A stretch of DNA of 64,000 nt from Ascaphus truei (Eukaryota; Chordata; Amphibia; Anura; Ascaphidae). The stretch is taken from the NCBI GenBank assembly GCA_036426205.1, contig CM071570.1, positions 68,907,585 through 68,971,584 of the forward strand. The letters are read 5' to 3'. Below the pieces are notes generated by a model. That model saw only the letters and a list, made by a program, of their open reading frames with translations. It was not told where the DNA came from and ran no database searches. The position numbers were made by a program, and so were the translations under genes. Positions 11,649 to 21,383 of this stretch are shown here, piece after piece (the stretch's first letter is position 1; the number at the start of each line of letters is the position of its first letter).

Positions 11649-12339
11649 GATGATAAGGTCTAATGAGACCTTATTAAGTACCTGGCACCACCTTTCACAG
11701 AAGGCCGTATTTTCTGCCCCTATAGTTGGCCTGTTTTTTATCCGAAATCCTCTGGGAATCAGCTTCTGCTTGTACTACTGAGACAGTGTGCTGCCGTGTG
11801 CAAAAAGCTCAATCTCTCTCCTTTTAAGGCGCTCCAATTCCTGCAGATGGTCCTGCGGCCGGTCTGGCCCAAATGCTTCCTCTGGAGTGGATTTAAAAAG
11901 TATTCTGTTAATATAGGATTAAGACAATATAATGTCTAATAAGCTCTATATAGTGTCTTTATTAATATGTCCTCTAAGTGTTATGTATTCCATTAAATGG
12001 TATCCAACGTAACTAAAGCAATACAGTATAAATGTAAGTTCATTATATTATTATATTCCTCTATGTTAAGGACAATCACGAAATAGCAATTTATTCTGCT
12101 AATTTGCCAAATTTCCAATAGCCAATCATTTGCGAGAGGAATGTAAATAAACCCCAGGTAGGGACAGGTATGAGATAGTAGCCCCTGACGAAGCCACATT
12201 GGAGAAACGCGTAGAGCGGTTCACAAGCAGAGAGACAGACAAGCTGACAAGCTGATCTTCCATCACGGAGCCGGAGCAGTGAGTTTCAGCAACAGAGAGA
12301 AGATCTCGTGAGACCAGAGGTCACGTGACGCAGAAGTGA
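11649..12339. other. PLE2 upstream region with hammerhead-like motif
   Basis: No protein was recognised beyond the PLE2 N-terminus. At 12184-12213 the plus strand reads CCTGACGAAG, hairpin, GGAGAAACGCG, which fits the hammerhead core CUGANGA...GAAA. It is in the opposite orientation to the PLE2 ORF, so it may belong to another terminal repeat. The rest is AT-rich. Confidence 0.45.
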
Positions 12340-13284
12340 CTGAGTGAGTTTGCTGTACTCGGAGCCAGCGTCAATCCACCACTAAGTGTGAGAGACTCAT
12401 ATGTGAAACTCTCAAATGCTTTTTTACAACTCACAAAGTGTGAGTTGAAAACTTATTTAGACTCTTTACCAATTTTTAAATAAAAGGTTTTACACTATAT
12501 TTTTCCCTTTTTTCCCCCCTACCTTATCCCTGTATGGGATCCGTCTACATGTACACAGCGACTGCTGTGAAGCACTGTGAAAACCGTTGCTTGTAAGTAC
12601 AGAGAGTTCCTGGCAGAAATATAACAAATCACCACGCTGAGCTCCTGATCTCAGAGTGGATAAAAAGCTGACACTGATCAAACTCACTGTACTGTAAGTG
12701 CATATCTCACAAAATTGTTTTTCTGATTATTGGACATACTACCCTATGATGGTTCTTTTTCTCTTTTTTTCTCTTTCTCCCTGGTCTTTTTGTACCTAGG
12801 TCATTCTTTCTTTTATATATATATATATATATATATAGCAACTGTAAATTTTCCTGTATATTCATTTGCATGTCTTAGACAGGTCTGCAACCCTGTCTTT
12901 CACCATTATCACCCAGCAAACAGCACTTCCACTGCAGCAAGGGATTCTGGGAAATGACATGCAAATGAGCACACAGTGCCACCTTTTATCTCATGCTCAC
13001 ATTACATGAGCAACCCTTAGTCAATGCATGCTGCTTTAAACACAGCTTTTAAGCAAGGACTTGGGAGATGCAAAGTCAGTTAACCCACTCACAGACATGT
13101 TTCAACCTTGATGGGTATCATCAGTGTGAGGTTGGCTTGCTGACATTTGCTCAAATGAGATAAGAGTAGGTAATCACCACGACTATTAAGGTTATGGTGG
13201 ATAAAAAAGGTGACTAAAACCCTCCACAGTAAAGCATAAAGCAACTGTAAATATTCCTGTATACAGTGCTGTACATTAACACAG

Positions 13285-13690
13285 TACTACTGTATAATCT
13301 TACACATCCCCCCTTTCCTTTTTTCACTGCTGCAGTTCTGAAAATGAAAAGAAACAATTAATTCAGACATCGTTAGTTTGAGTGCCATTCAGTACTTACA
13401 GTGCTGTAAAGTACCTGTATCATACTTATCTCTGCCTGATTAACAGAAATGAATAATTAAACAATAACAATACAGTATTTCAAAAGATTTTTTTTAAAAC
13501 ACATTTTTTTTTTGCACAAACGAATTTCTATACAGTAACTACTGAGAGAGGGTGGGAGAGGGGGGTTTGTGTAATATACAGGCTGGTTTGTACATGAACA
13601 CCGTACTATAATCTTACACATCCCCCCCCTTCCTTTTTTCACTGCTGCAGTTCTGAAAATGAAAAGAAACAATTAAAGCAGACATGGTTA
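13285..13690 (+). repeat. Family A left inverted arm
   Basis: This arm is the reverse complement of 17770-18150. Shared blocks include TTCACTGCTGCAGTTCTG, GTACCTGTATCA, ACAATACAGTATTTCAAAAG and ACAGGCTGGTTTGTACATGA. The unit is tandemly repeated: CACTGCTGCAGTTCTGAAAA occurs at about 13325 and again at about 13640. Both genes of the element run outward into these arms, so the arms are the 3' non-coding tails of both. Confidence 0.8.
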
Positions 13691-13734
13691 TTTTTAGGAC
13701 CATACTTACCTGTACCATACTTGCCTGTGCCTTA

Positions 13735-15646
13735 TTACTTTCCAGAGGCCTGGCCATTACGTTGTATAACAATATGATCAATATATTTATTACATCTGAC
13801 TATGGTGAGTATGTTGTTCCAGAAATTCAGTATTCCTTTCTCCAATTCATCCTTTTTTTGACGGTTTCCACTTTTCTGATATAATCTGATATAATCCTTC
13901 AACTCATGCCATACCATTTCGATGGGATTAAAATCTGGTGATCTGGAATACAGTAGGAGGGGAGAAAAAAGGTGAATTACTAACTGTAAGGAGATATAAA
14001 CTGTGTAAAACAATGAGAAATGGTTACCCAACTTACTCCACTGGCATCTTAACCCAGTTGATACCGCTGGCAAGAATGTGAGCTGTAGACGCGGTGTGTT
14101 TTGGAACATTGTCCTGGAAGAACCGGTGACCAGATGGGAAATCATTCCTAATGTATTCAACAACATGTGTAATTATGTGATCTTGGAAGAACGCTTTATT
14201 CATGATTCCTGGAAACAAGAAAAGAAAAATGTACAGTAAAATTAGGGTACAAAATACTGTACACTACAGCTGTCCAGTGCATAAGGCAAGGCCACAGGCA
14301 CAGCATGTGTATTTGTGCATTATTTTACCCTCAAAGATAATGATGCATCCTGGTCCTTGTCTAGAGATGGCACCCCACACATGCATCTTCACTGGGTGCT
14401 CGGGACGCGGCTTCAGAGATAGGCGTCCTTTTTTGTAGAATGCAAAACGGGCAAATCTCTCTAGCGCTACAGTTGTCTCGTCAGTAAAGATGACAGCCTG
14501 GAAAGTCTCGCCACTTCGATCCATGCCCGTGCCTGGTCCACTCTTTTTATTTTATTGGCTTCCCTTATCATAGGATACGCTCTGTAATGACAAGGAATAA
14601 TGTTAGAGGTACTAAATACTGGAGATACAGTATGATGGTTCCCAGCACTCAAAAAAGACATCTACTGTATAGAAAACTAACAGTAATGTATTGAAATAAT
14701 ACAGTATACAGTATGTATTACATACAGTACAGTTGGCCAACCCTATTGTACAGTAGACTAGGAGGGAGCCTAACATGAAAATAGAGGGCTAAACAAGAAA
14801 TTACAAGTCTGGAGAGGAAGGGAGGTGGGAGTAAAAACGTGGGGAATAACAACCATAGTGGAAAAAGAAAAAGCAGCAGACAAAAAAGAGAAAAACATGG
14901 GTGACGTACAGTATACAGTACAGTACTTACTTAACACGTCCATATTTCCATCCCAATTTCCGTCTCATCTGCCTGATGCTGGTCTCAGATGCATTTATTT
15001 TGTGAGTTGCCTCTAGTGCATTCTTTATCCTTGTGGTACACGTCTCATCATTCCGTTCACTAATTTGGTCCACCAGAAGTGTTGTCGCCCTACAGTGTAA
15101 ATAAAAACAGAACAATTTGTTACAGTAGGCAAATTAAGCATCCAAATAGCGCACTGATTTCCTATTGTCTGATTATAGCGCTACTGTACAGTATATGAAT
15201 ATATTAAATAATTTGCCCCTCCCTCAAATAAAGCATCCCAATAGACTACACTGTCACACACTCAGTCACTCCTACTGTTTCACCCATTGTGACCAATCAC
15301 TGGCATAAAAGCTGTACCGTTGATGCTTTGTGGGTGTGTGTGTACAGTAAATGCAGGATTATTAGTTACCACAGTTAAACACAGGCATACAGAACAGTAC
15401 AAGACGTTGTTAGAGTTATGGAGGACAATAAGTACTACTGTAGTAGTACTGTACTTACTCAGTAGTGACAGTCAGATTTCTTTTGACTTTTTTGGCCTTC
15501 CCATGCGCATGATAACTAACAGTGCTTTTTGCTAAAACGAAGCCCGAAGCAAGTAACCAGCGTTGGATCAGTAAAATGCTGTATCCATTCTTGTACATAT
15601 CCTTTATTCTCAAGCTGAGATCTTCTGAAATCCTTTTGTTTGGCAT
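13735..15646 (-). CDS. Family A transposase, five exons, Tc1/mariner-like DDE enzyme (one frameshift)
   Basis: Inferred exons: 15459-15646, 14931-15089, 14329-14581, 14037-14208 and 13735-13942. Donors read GTAAGT or GTAAAA, acceptors end in AG, and phases match throughout (about 326 residues). Exon 1 begins [17 protein letters not shown], a Tc1-type helix-turn-helix; exon 2 holds the second ([18 protein letters not shown]). The DDE core has [11 protein letters not shown] (exon 3), [11 protein letters not shown] (exon 4) and SPDFNPIE (exon 5); 32 residues separate the last two acidic residues, against 34 in Tc1. The protein would cut and paste DNA at TA sites. Exon 3 lacks one base near 14518, also absent in copy 1, so the frame is broken. 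A MITE separates the gene from its TATA box. Tc1/mariner transposases are normally intronless. Confidence 0.85.
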
Positions 15647-15743
15647 CGCTGCTGTTAGAAAAAAATGCGAGCACACACAGAGCAATTCGATGTGAATTCG
15701 ATGTGTATTGAATGTGCATTGAATAGACAAAATGGATGGTATA

Positions 15744-16141
15744 CTGCACCGACACACTTTATTCGAGCAAATACCCAGTATGTACCTGGCAGATACCTGG
15801 AATGCGCCGCTCCTCACCTCTGACAAAGCCGTGCGCTTTGCTCCCAGCCTGGGTCTATGCCTGGGACGAGGGCTGATCTGTAAATGATAATGTTAGGATT
15901 AATAGGCTGCAATGCTTCGCGTGTCTACAGATGGCATAAATTCATGAATTGTAATGCAGTATATATATATATAATATATATATATATACTGTGCGTATTG
16001 CAGCCAGCGGGAATAAAATGCTTCAATCCCTGCCTGAAAATACCTCAAGGCATCGGCAGAAAACAGTCACAAACCTCAATACACCCGGGTATACCCGAAT
16101 TCGTGGGACTAGCCGAGCTCGAATAAAGTGTGTCGCCAGTG
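15744..16141 (-). mobile_element. TA-flanked MITE in the family A promoter, copy 2
   Basis: A 398-bp MITE with ends CTGCACCGACACACTTTATT and ...AATAAAGTGTGTCGCCAGTG, between TA at 15742-15743 and 16142-16143. Family B has an uninterrupted version of the site (GGATGGTGTATTTATAC at 61404-61420), which serves as an empty-site control and confirms the TA duplication. The TA that was hit is part of the transposase TATA box. Confidence 0.93.
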
Positions 16142-16341
16142 TATTTATACTTTAATTTAATGTGCCTCAACGTCACACGACAGGTTTAGTACACAGTACA
16201 CCCACTTTTATCACCTCTTGTCCATGCCCGCGAAAAATGTCAAATAAAAGGTGAGACAAATTGCATAGACTCTCACACATTGATCTCTATCTGAACTTGC
16301 TCTTGTCCAGATACTGCATTGTGCACTCGTCTTCTGTTACC
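16142..16341. promoter_or_regulatory. Family A divergent promoter
   Basis: Two TATA-like boxes face in opposite directions. TATAAATA on the minus strand (16142-16149) would serve the transposase, and ATAAAAGG on the plus strand (16244-16251) would serve the BEN-type gene, whose ATG follows 91 bases later. Both boxes are conserved in family B (61412-61419 and 61478-61485). The start points are inferred from spacing only. Confidence 0.55.
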
Positions 16342-17635
16342 ATGGATCGCCCCGATTCTACGGACACAGGAAGCAGCTTTCTTCTGCCGTGCCGGCCAAG
16401 CGAAAGATGGAAGCTGATTCCCAGCCTAAACCTAAGCGAAAACCAAAACAGAATAAAGAAAATGTTCCGAATGCTCCAAAGGTTAAATGTAAAGGTTTTA
16501 TGTAAAGAAGAATTTTGGTGCCCTTATCACAGTGCAAGTCAAGTGGAGTCCCGATCCTCTCCTTGCACCCCCCCCCCCCTGCTCACCTGCTCCACAACCA
16601 TCCTCAACGCTGCTGCTCTCCTGTCAACCCCCTGCCGACCTGCTCCACAACCCATCATTGAGGCTGCTCTCCTGTCAACCCCCTGCCGACCTGCTCCACA
16701 ACCCATCATTGAGGCTGCTCTCCTGTCAACCCCCTGCCGACCTCCTGCTCCACAACCCATCATTGAGGCTGCTCTCCTGGCAACCCCCTGGTCACCTGCT
16801 CCACCAACCATCCTCAACGCTGTTCTCCTGGCAACCCCTGGTCACCTACTCCACCACCCACCTACGCAGATGTCTACAGCACGGAGCAAAAGGTTGATCT
16901 TCTTTTGGAGACCATGTTGAGTATTGATATGCACATGGAGAAAATGGAAAGTAACATGGAGAAGATGGAAAGTAACATGGAGAAGATGGAAAGGAACATG
17001 GAGAAGATGGAAAGGAACATGGAGAAGATGGAAAGGAAGATTGGGGGGATGTATTCTTTCTTGCGAGTTTCTGTCCCTGTCCCTGTATGTCCGACGCAGG
17101 AGCAGGAGGGTGACCTTCATGATGTGACCTTCACGCTTCCCTCACAAGCCCCTCACGCTCACCCCATCTGTCAACAGAATACGTGTGCCTGTATGCCTTT
17201 GAGGACGAGATGACAACCCCGGTAAGGCCACGAAAGGAGGAAAGCATCCTCCCCGACCGCCTACCCTCGCCCGCTGCCAGAAGTACACCAGCACCCAGGA
17301 TTGACCGACCTGACCCAGCACGCCCGGAGAAATACAAGACTGGATGTGCTGGTGTAGCCCATAAATTTGCCCTGTCAATATTTAAACACCACGTCAGTTT
17401 TGAGATGTACAGCCGTTGGACCCACAGTGTAAATTATGAAGGAAATAAAAGAAAGAAGGCTCTGCCAGCAAATTTAAGAAAGACCATTTTGAATGAAGTG
17501 GAGCATTATTTCTATGTTACCCCTACAGTTATGAGAGCTGTGAGAGACACTATAAATGGCCTATTGAGGCATACAAGGGCTCGTGCTTGGAGTGGCACCC
17601 CTCTTGCTAACGACTTTTCCCAAACTCTACTGTAG
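16342..17635 (+). pseudogene. Family A accessory protein: proline-rich repeats, coiled coil, BEN-like C-terminus
   Basis: The ATG at 16342 lies in a good context (ACCATGG). In order: a basic N-terminus with conserved NKENVP and KVKGF-type motifs; 51-bp tandem repeats encoding ALLSTPCRPAPQPIIEA units (16608-16850); a linker YADVYSTEQKVDLLLETML; a coiled coil of 21-bp repeats encoding MEKMERN heptads (16930-17040); an acidic segment; and a C-terminal domain at 17344-17600 (AHKFALSIFKHHV, NYEGNKRKKALPANLRKTI, VRDTINGLLRH). The last resembles the BEN DNA-binding fold in length and pattern. At least two frameshifts (about 16430-16870 and 17150) break the frame in this copy. Divergent to the transposase, it is probably a co-expressed helper or regulator of transposition; its function is not known. 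Confidence 0.7.
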
Positions 17636-17769
17636 TGCAAAAGTTTACAAAAAAAAATGTTTACATTGATTTATTGTTTAATGCATTTAATAATTTTCTG
17701 TTTTATTTTTATTGTTTTGAAATATTGTTATTGTTTAATCATTTATTTCTGTTAATCAGGCACAGGTAA

Positions 17770-18150
17770 GTATGAATTCAATTTGTGCAAAAAAAAAATA
17801 ATTAAAAAAAATGTGTTTTTAAAAAAATCTTTTGAAATACTGTATTGTTATCGTTTAATCATTTATTTCTTTTAATCAGGCAAAGGTAAGTGTGATACAG
17901 GTACTTTACAGCACTGTAAGTACTGTATGGCACTCAAACTAACCATGTCTGTATTAATTGTTTCTTTTCATTTTCAGAACTGCAGCAGTGAAAAAAGGAA
18001 GGGGTGGGGGGGGATGTGTAAGATTATAGTACATGTGTTCATGTACAAACCAGCCTGTATCTTACACAAACCCCCCTCTCCCACCCTCTCTCAGTACAGT
18101 AGTTACTGTATAGAAATTAGTTTGTGCAAAAAAAAATGTGTTTTTATTTC
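17770..18150 (-). repeat. Family A right inverted arm
   Basis: This is the inverted partner of 13285-13690. On the plus strand it holds two short AG-exon-GT cassettes: TTAATCAG, GCACAG, GTAAGTATG (about 17753-17775) and TTAATCAG, GCAAAG, GTAAGTGTG (about 17873-17895), followed by TTTTCATTTTCAG at about 17965-17977. These look like splice acceptors and donors around six-base segments, in the 3' tail of the BEN-type gene. Confidence 0.65.
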
Positions 18151-20560
18151 TGTTTACGTTTTGCTAGCAAGAAGAGAGGTGAAGATCTGTTGTCCTTTAG
18201 CTGCACCACCCTGCAATAAACCTGACCTGTTGCTCAGTTGAGTGCTCACCTTATTATTTTTTCCGGTCTCATTGGGAGTTGGAAACCGAGGCAGTGCTAC
18301 ACATCTTCACCTCTCTTCTTGCTGGCTACTTACCTGGATGAACTGCACGCCCTGGATATCTAGAAGTCCTGCAAGCACTAAGGTAAAGGGCCATAGTGCC
18401 CCCACATACATGTATATGGTTACCAGTGCCTCTGTTTATTCTATATTGGTTACTAGGGGGGGCTGATATGGTGTTTTAGTTGTGGAGGTCAAGTGGACCC
18501 CACTAGACTCCTAGCCCGTACCTGATAAATTGCCATATTACTCATGGACTTTCTACTGTTATCCAGTATCATCTATATATGCTATGGAGGAAGTTTGACC
18601 AATTCTGATGCATCACAATTATCCTATTCTATACGTTTCGCTAGTACTGCTTTGTCAAGGCACTAAAATAAGCTCTGCCACTAAAATATTCTGTTAATAG
18701 CTATATAAATCACGAGCGCATATGTCCCTGCTGTAGATTACCATCACACCATTTACTGTGGTGGCTATAACTAGGACCTAGGAGCCTGGATCTTATATTA
18801 CCACCTACACATGGTACCCCACTATTGGGAATCCAACATGTTAACAGACACTACTAGTGTACTGTTTAGATAACTACTAATACGCACTGCTCATTCGCTA
18901 GTAGGCTTATAGCTATTCACTGTGACTATCTACCTCAGCACGTATTTGGCCTTATCCTTACTATAGGACATCAGTGTTATCCCCTACCACATACTATGGT
19001 GGGGCCTACACTGACATAGGCAGTTGTCTACATCAGTAGTGGTTTATATAGGAGTTTAGATAGCACATGGACTGTTACCCTGGTCCATTCGTCCAATTTT
19101 AATTCGCTGCATACTGGCTCATAATAGTATCTCACTTGACCCACAGCGTTTTCCCTATTTTATCGCTCTGAGTTACGGCTCAAATAAAGATTCATATGTT
19201 TTTATAGTTCACTCACTCCTCCCCATCACCACATGGTCTTTGGTACACCTGATTATATACATTAGTGTGTGAGTGCTCTCCTTGGGGTTCTTGCTCTTTT
19301 GTTGTTACCCTATCTGTTTATCCCCTGATAGTAGCACATCCACTCCACATACATCCAGCCAGCAGTAGCGAGGGTTCCCTCCCCCCCCCCCCTCTCCCTC
19401 TAGTTCGGTACATACAGTTATGGCAGGCTCATTCCCTGTAGTAGTGCCACCAGGCCTTGAGGCCCTGCAGGACCCTTCTCAGCTCCTTTATCCCCTGATG
19501 GGATAAAGGGTAAGTGCTTCCTCTCCACAGGGGGAGGGAAGAGAGTTACTGAATTCTGGGAGAGTGTCAGCTTTTGTACCCCAGGGGAGGAGCTTGTAAC
19601 CCTGCCCCATATCAAGGCAGGTCCGATACTGACAGGCATCACATCATATATATATATATAGCAAAAATAAGGAGTACAAAATGATTGAACTTCGAGTGTG
19701 TATATAACGCAGATAAAAATAAATTAAATCAGAGTACAATAGCACCAGAGTCATCTTATAGATAAAGATGGAAAACCTCTTACTAAATATTAATGGTAGG
19801 GTAAAGGGGACTAATGGTGCAAACAGTAAAGGGGGAAAACCCCACTGGATCAGCTTGTAGCACAGATGGTTAATAATTAGTGTTGGCAGTGAGGATAAGA
19901 GTAGAAAATAAAAGATAAAATCATAAATTAAAGCCCCACCTAGTAATAATGTGTGCTGCTCAGACCACACTAATAAATCATAAGTAAATAATACAAGGTG
20001 TAGGTTTAATGGGTGCAGCCACAATTTACTAACACTCCTAATGCAGAAAATGTGCAGATGTAATATATTTGCAGTACATATGCTGCAGGAGGCACATAGA
20101 TAACTAGGTGGAGAGCTTGATAATACCCTCACTGCCTAACAAACACTATAACCAATAGTGTATTGGCATATGGAATCTACAAGCTTAAACCATTGACTGA
20201 GAGAACTGTATTAAAACAGCTCCAAGTAGGAAACTGACAACAACATTGTGTGCCCAACGCACGTTTCCCTCCAGCTATGGAGCTTCGTCAGGGACAAATT
20301 TTGCAAGGAAGGGTAAGCGGAGCGTATTAATACCCTCCTGTGTAAGCGGAGCGTATTTATACCCTCCTGTCTCCATAGAAACGTAATTGAACTGAGCCAC
20401 CATTGCGCATGCGCAAAATATGCGCATGCAAATCCAAATAAGAACATTAGATTGTACAGATGGTAGGCGCCCATATAGTTAACGATGTGACTACCTTAGA
20501 AAGCTGCCAAAAGAGACACAAAAATCGGGGTATGTTGTCTAGTAACGGCCAAAACGGCTC
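18151..20560. other. Non-coding repeat region with two hammerhead-like motifs
   Basis: No protein-like frame was found. An inverted pair of about 22 bp (AGCAAGAAGAGAGGTGAAGAT at 18166 and its complement at 18301) could form a hairpin. Hammerhead-like motifs on the minus strand lie at 18630-18662 (CCTTGACAAAG...CGAAACGTATAG) and 20256-20292 (CCTGACGAAGCTCC...GGGAAACGTGCG). A short hairpin CCTTTATCCC/GGGATAAAGG sits at 19486-19510, and a (TA)n run at 19646-19660. Repeated GCGCATGCGC palindromes occur near 20403. The region is probably old Penelope-related or other repeat DNA. Confidence 0.4.
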
Positions 20561-20565
20561 GTATC

Positions 20566-21383
20566 TGTTACGCCGGTGCTGCCCACAGGCCAGACCCGTC
20601 CCCTGAGCTGAAGGGGGAAGTGGTAATACACGCACCCGCAGCAAAGGGAGCATGTCCGGAGTGTGGTATGAAGCGTTGCCAGGCCAGGTGTAGTAAGGTA
20701 GACAATACTTGCCGGTACCGGTTGTAGAGATAGAGTGGAGGATGCCTCGCCGAAGTCAGGGAGTGGAGAGTGGAGATAGGTCGTTGTCCAAGCCGTGTTC
20801 AAGGGGTTACCATAGTGAGCATTGTCGAAGGAGTGCCGAGATCGAGAGCCAGAGGGGGTAGTCATACGAGCTGCGTCAGAACCTGTGAAAACACTGAGAG
20901 AATCCAGAAGTACTTCCATGCTGAGACTATGTCGAGCAAAGACTGAGAGCAGAGAGGAGCTAGATAAAGCAGGAAGGTCCAATTAGGAACGGAGGCGGGA
21001 CAGGAAGAGCTACAGGGAGACACTGCAGATTGGTGCAGGCATAACAGGCTAGGTGAGTCTTGTTGGTAACCTGAGTATGCCCGTGCAGTGTGCTGGGGCG
21101 GAGCCTGAGGTCCGCGGGACGGGAAGAAGAGTGTGCAGACTGAGCGTGCTCCGTAACTCGTGTATGCGCGTGAACCGAGCCAGTGGATGGTGCAGTTGTG
21201 CGTGCAGGAGGGCGTGGGCGCGCCGGCGCTGAGTAGAGTAATCGCCGAGTGGAGTGATCCCGCGATGGCGGCAGGGGCGAGGAGCCGTGGAGGCCGGTAA
21301 GGCAGGTTTGTTTTGTGCGTCCAGGGGCTCCCTGCGGGAAGTGGGTGCTCTGTGTGGGGTGTGGAGAACGCCAATTCCTGACA
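20566..21383 (-). repeat. 3' LTR of the chromovirus
   Basis: The 818-bp LTR, in element orientation, begins TGTCAGGAATTGGCG and ends GGCGTAACA. It is preceded by the polypurine tract GAAGTGGGGGGTAC at 21384-21397. It differs from the other LTR mainly by substitutions, which suggests an insertion old enough to have diverged. The integrase ORF runs on into this LTR. Confidence 0.93.

Larger units (their letters stand above)
12340..17253. repeat. Direct duplicate block D1b, matching 1-4892
   Basis: This is the partner of D1a. It includes the interspersed repeat with its ATGCAAATGAGCACACAGTG core (12880-13000), the family A left arm, the transposase gene, the MITE and most of the BEN-like ORF. 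Here reading frames are longer and splice sites cleaner than in D1a, suggesting that this copy is better polished or truly less decayed. Unlike D1a, it continues past 17253 to the end of the family A element. Confidence 0.85.
13285..18150. mobile_element. Family A: intron-containing Tc1/mariner-like element with divergent genes
   Basis: A two-gene element: transposase on the minus strand (13735-15646) and BEN-type accessory protein on the plus strand (16342-17635), transcribed away from a shared promoter. It is flanked by inverted arms (13285-13690 and 17770-18150) built of a tandem unit of about 316 bp. Terminal TIRs like those of family B were not found, so the outer ends are either lost, more diverged, or outside the arms. 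A forkhead-like gene like that of family B is not visible here. Confidence 0.75.

Noticed and set aside
12340..13270. Outer TIR of family A
   Set aside because: I searched for ends like CACTGGCGACACAC or CAGTGGCGACC next to TA and found only the MITEs; the outer ends of family A remain unknown.
16539..16817. Minus-strand ORF rich in glycine and arginine
   Set aside because: It is the antisense of the 51-bp proline-rich repeats in the accessory gene.
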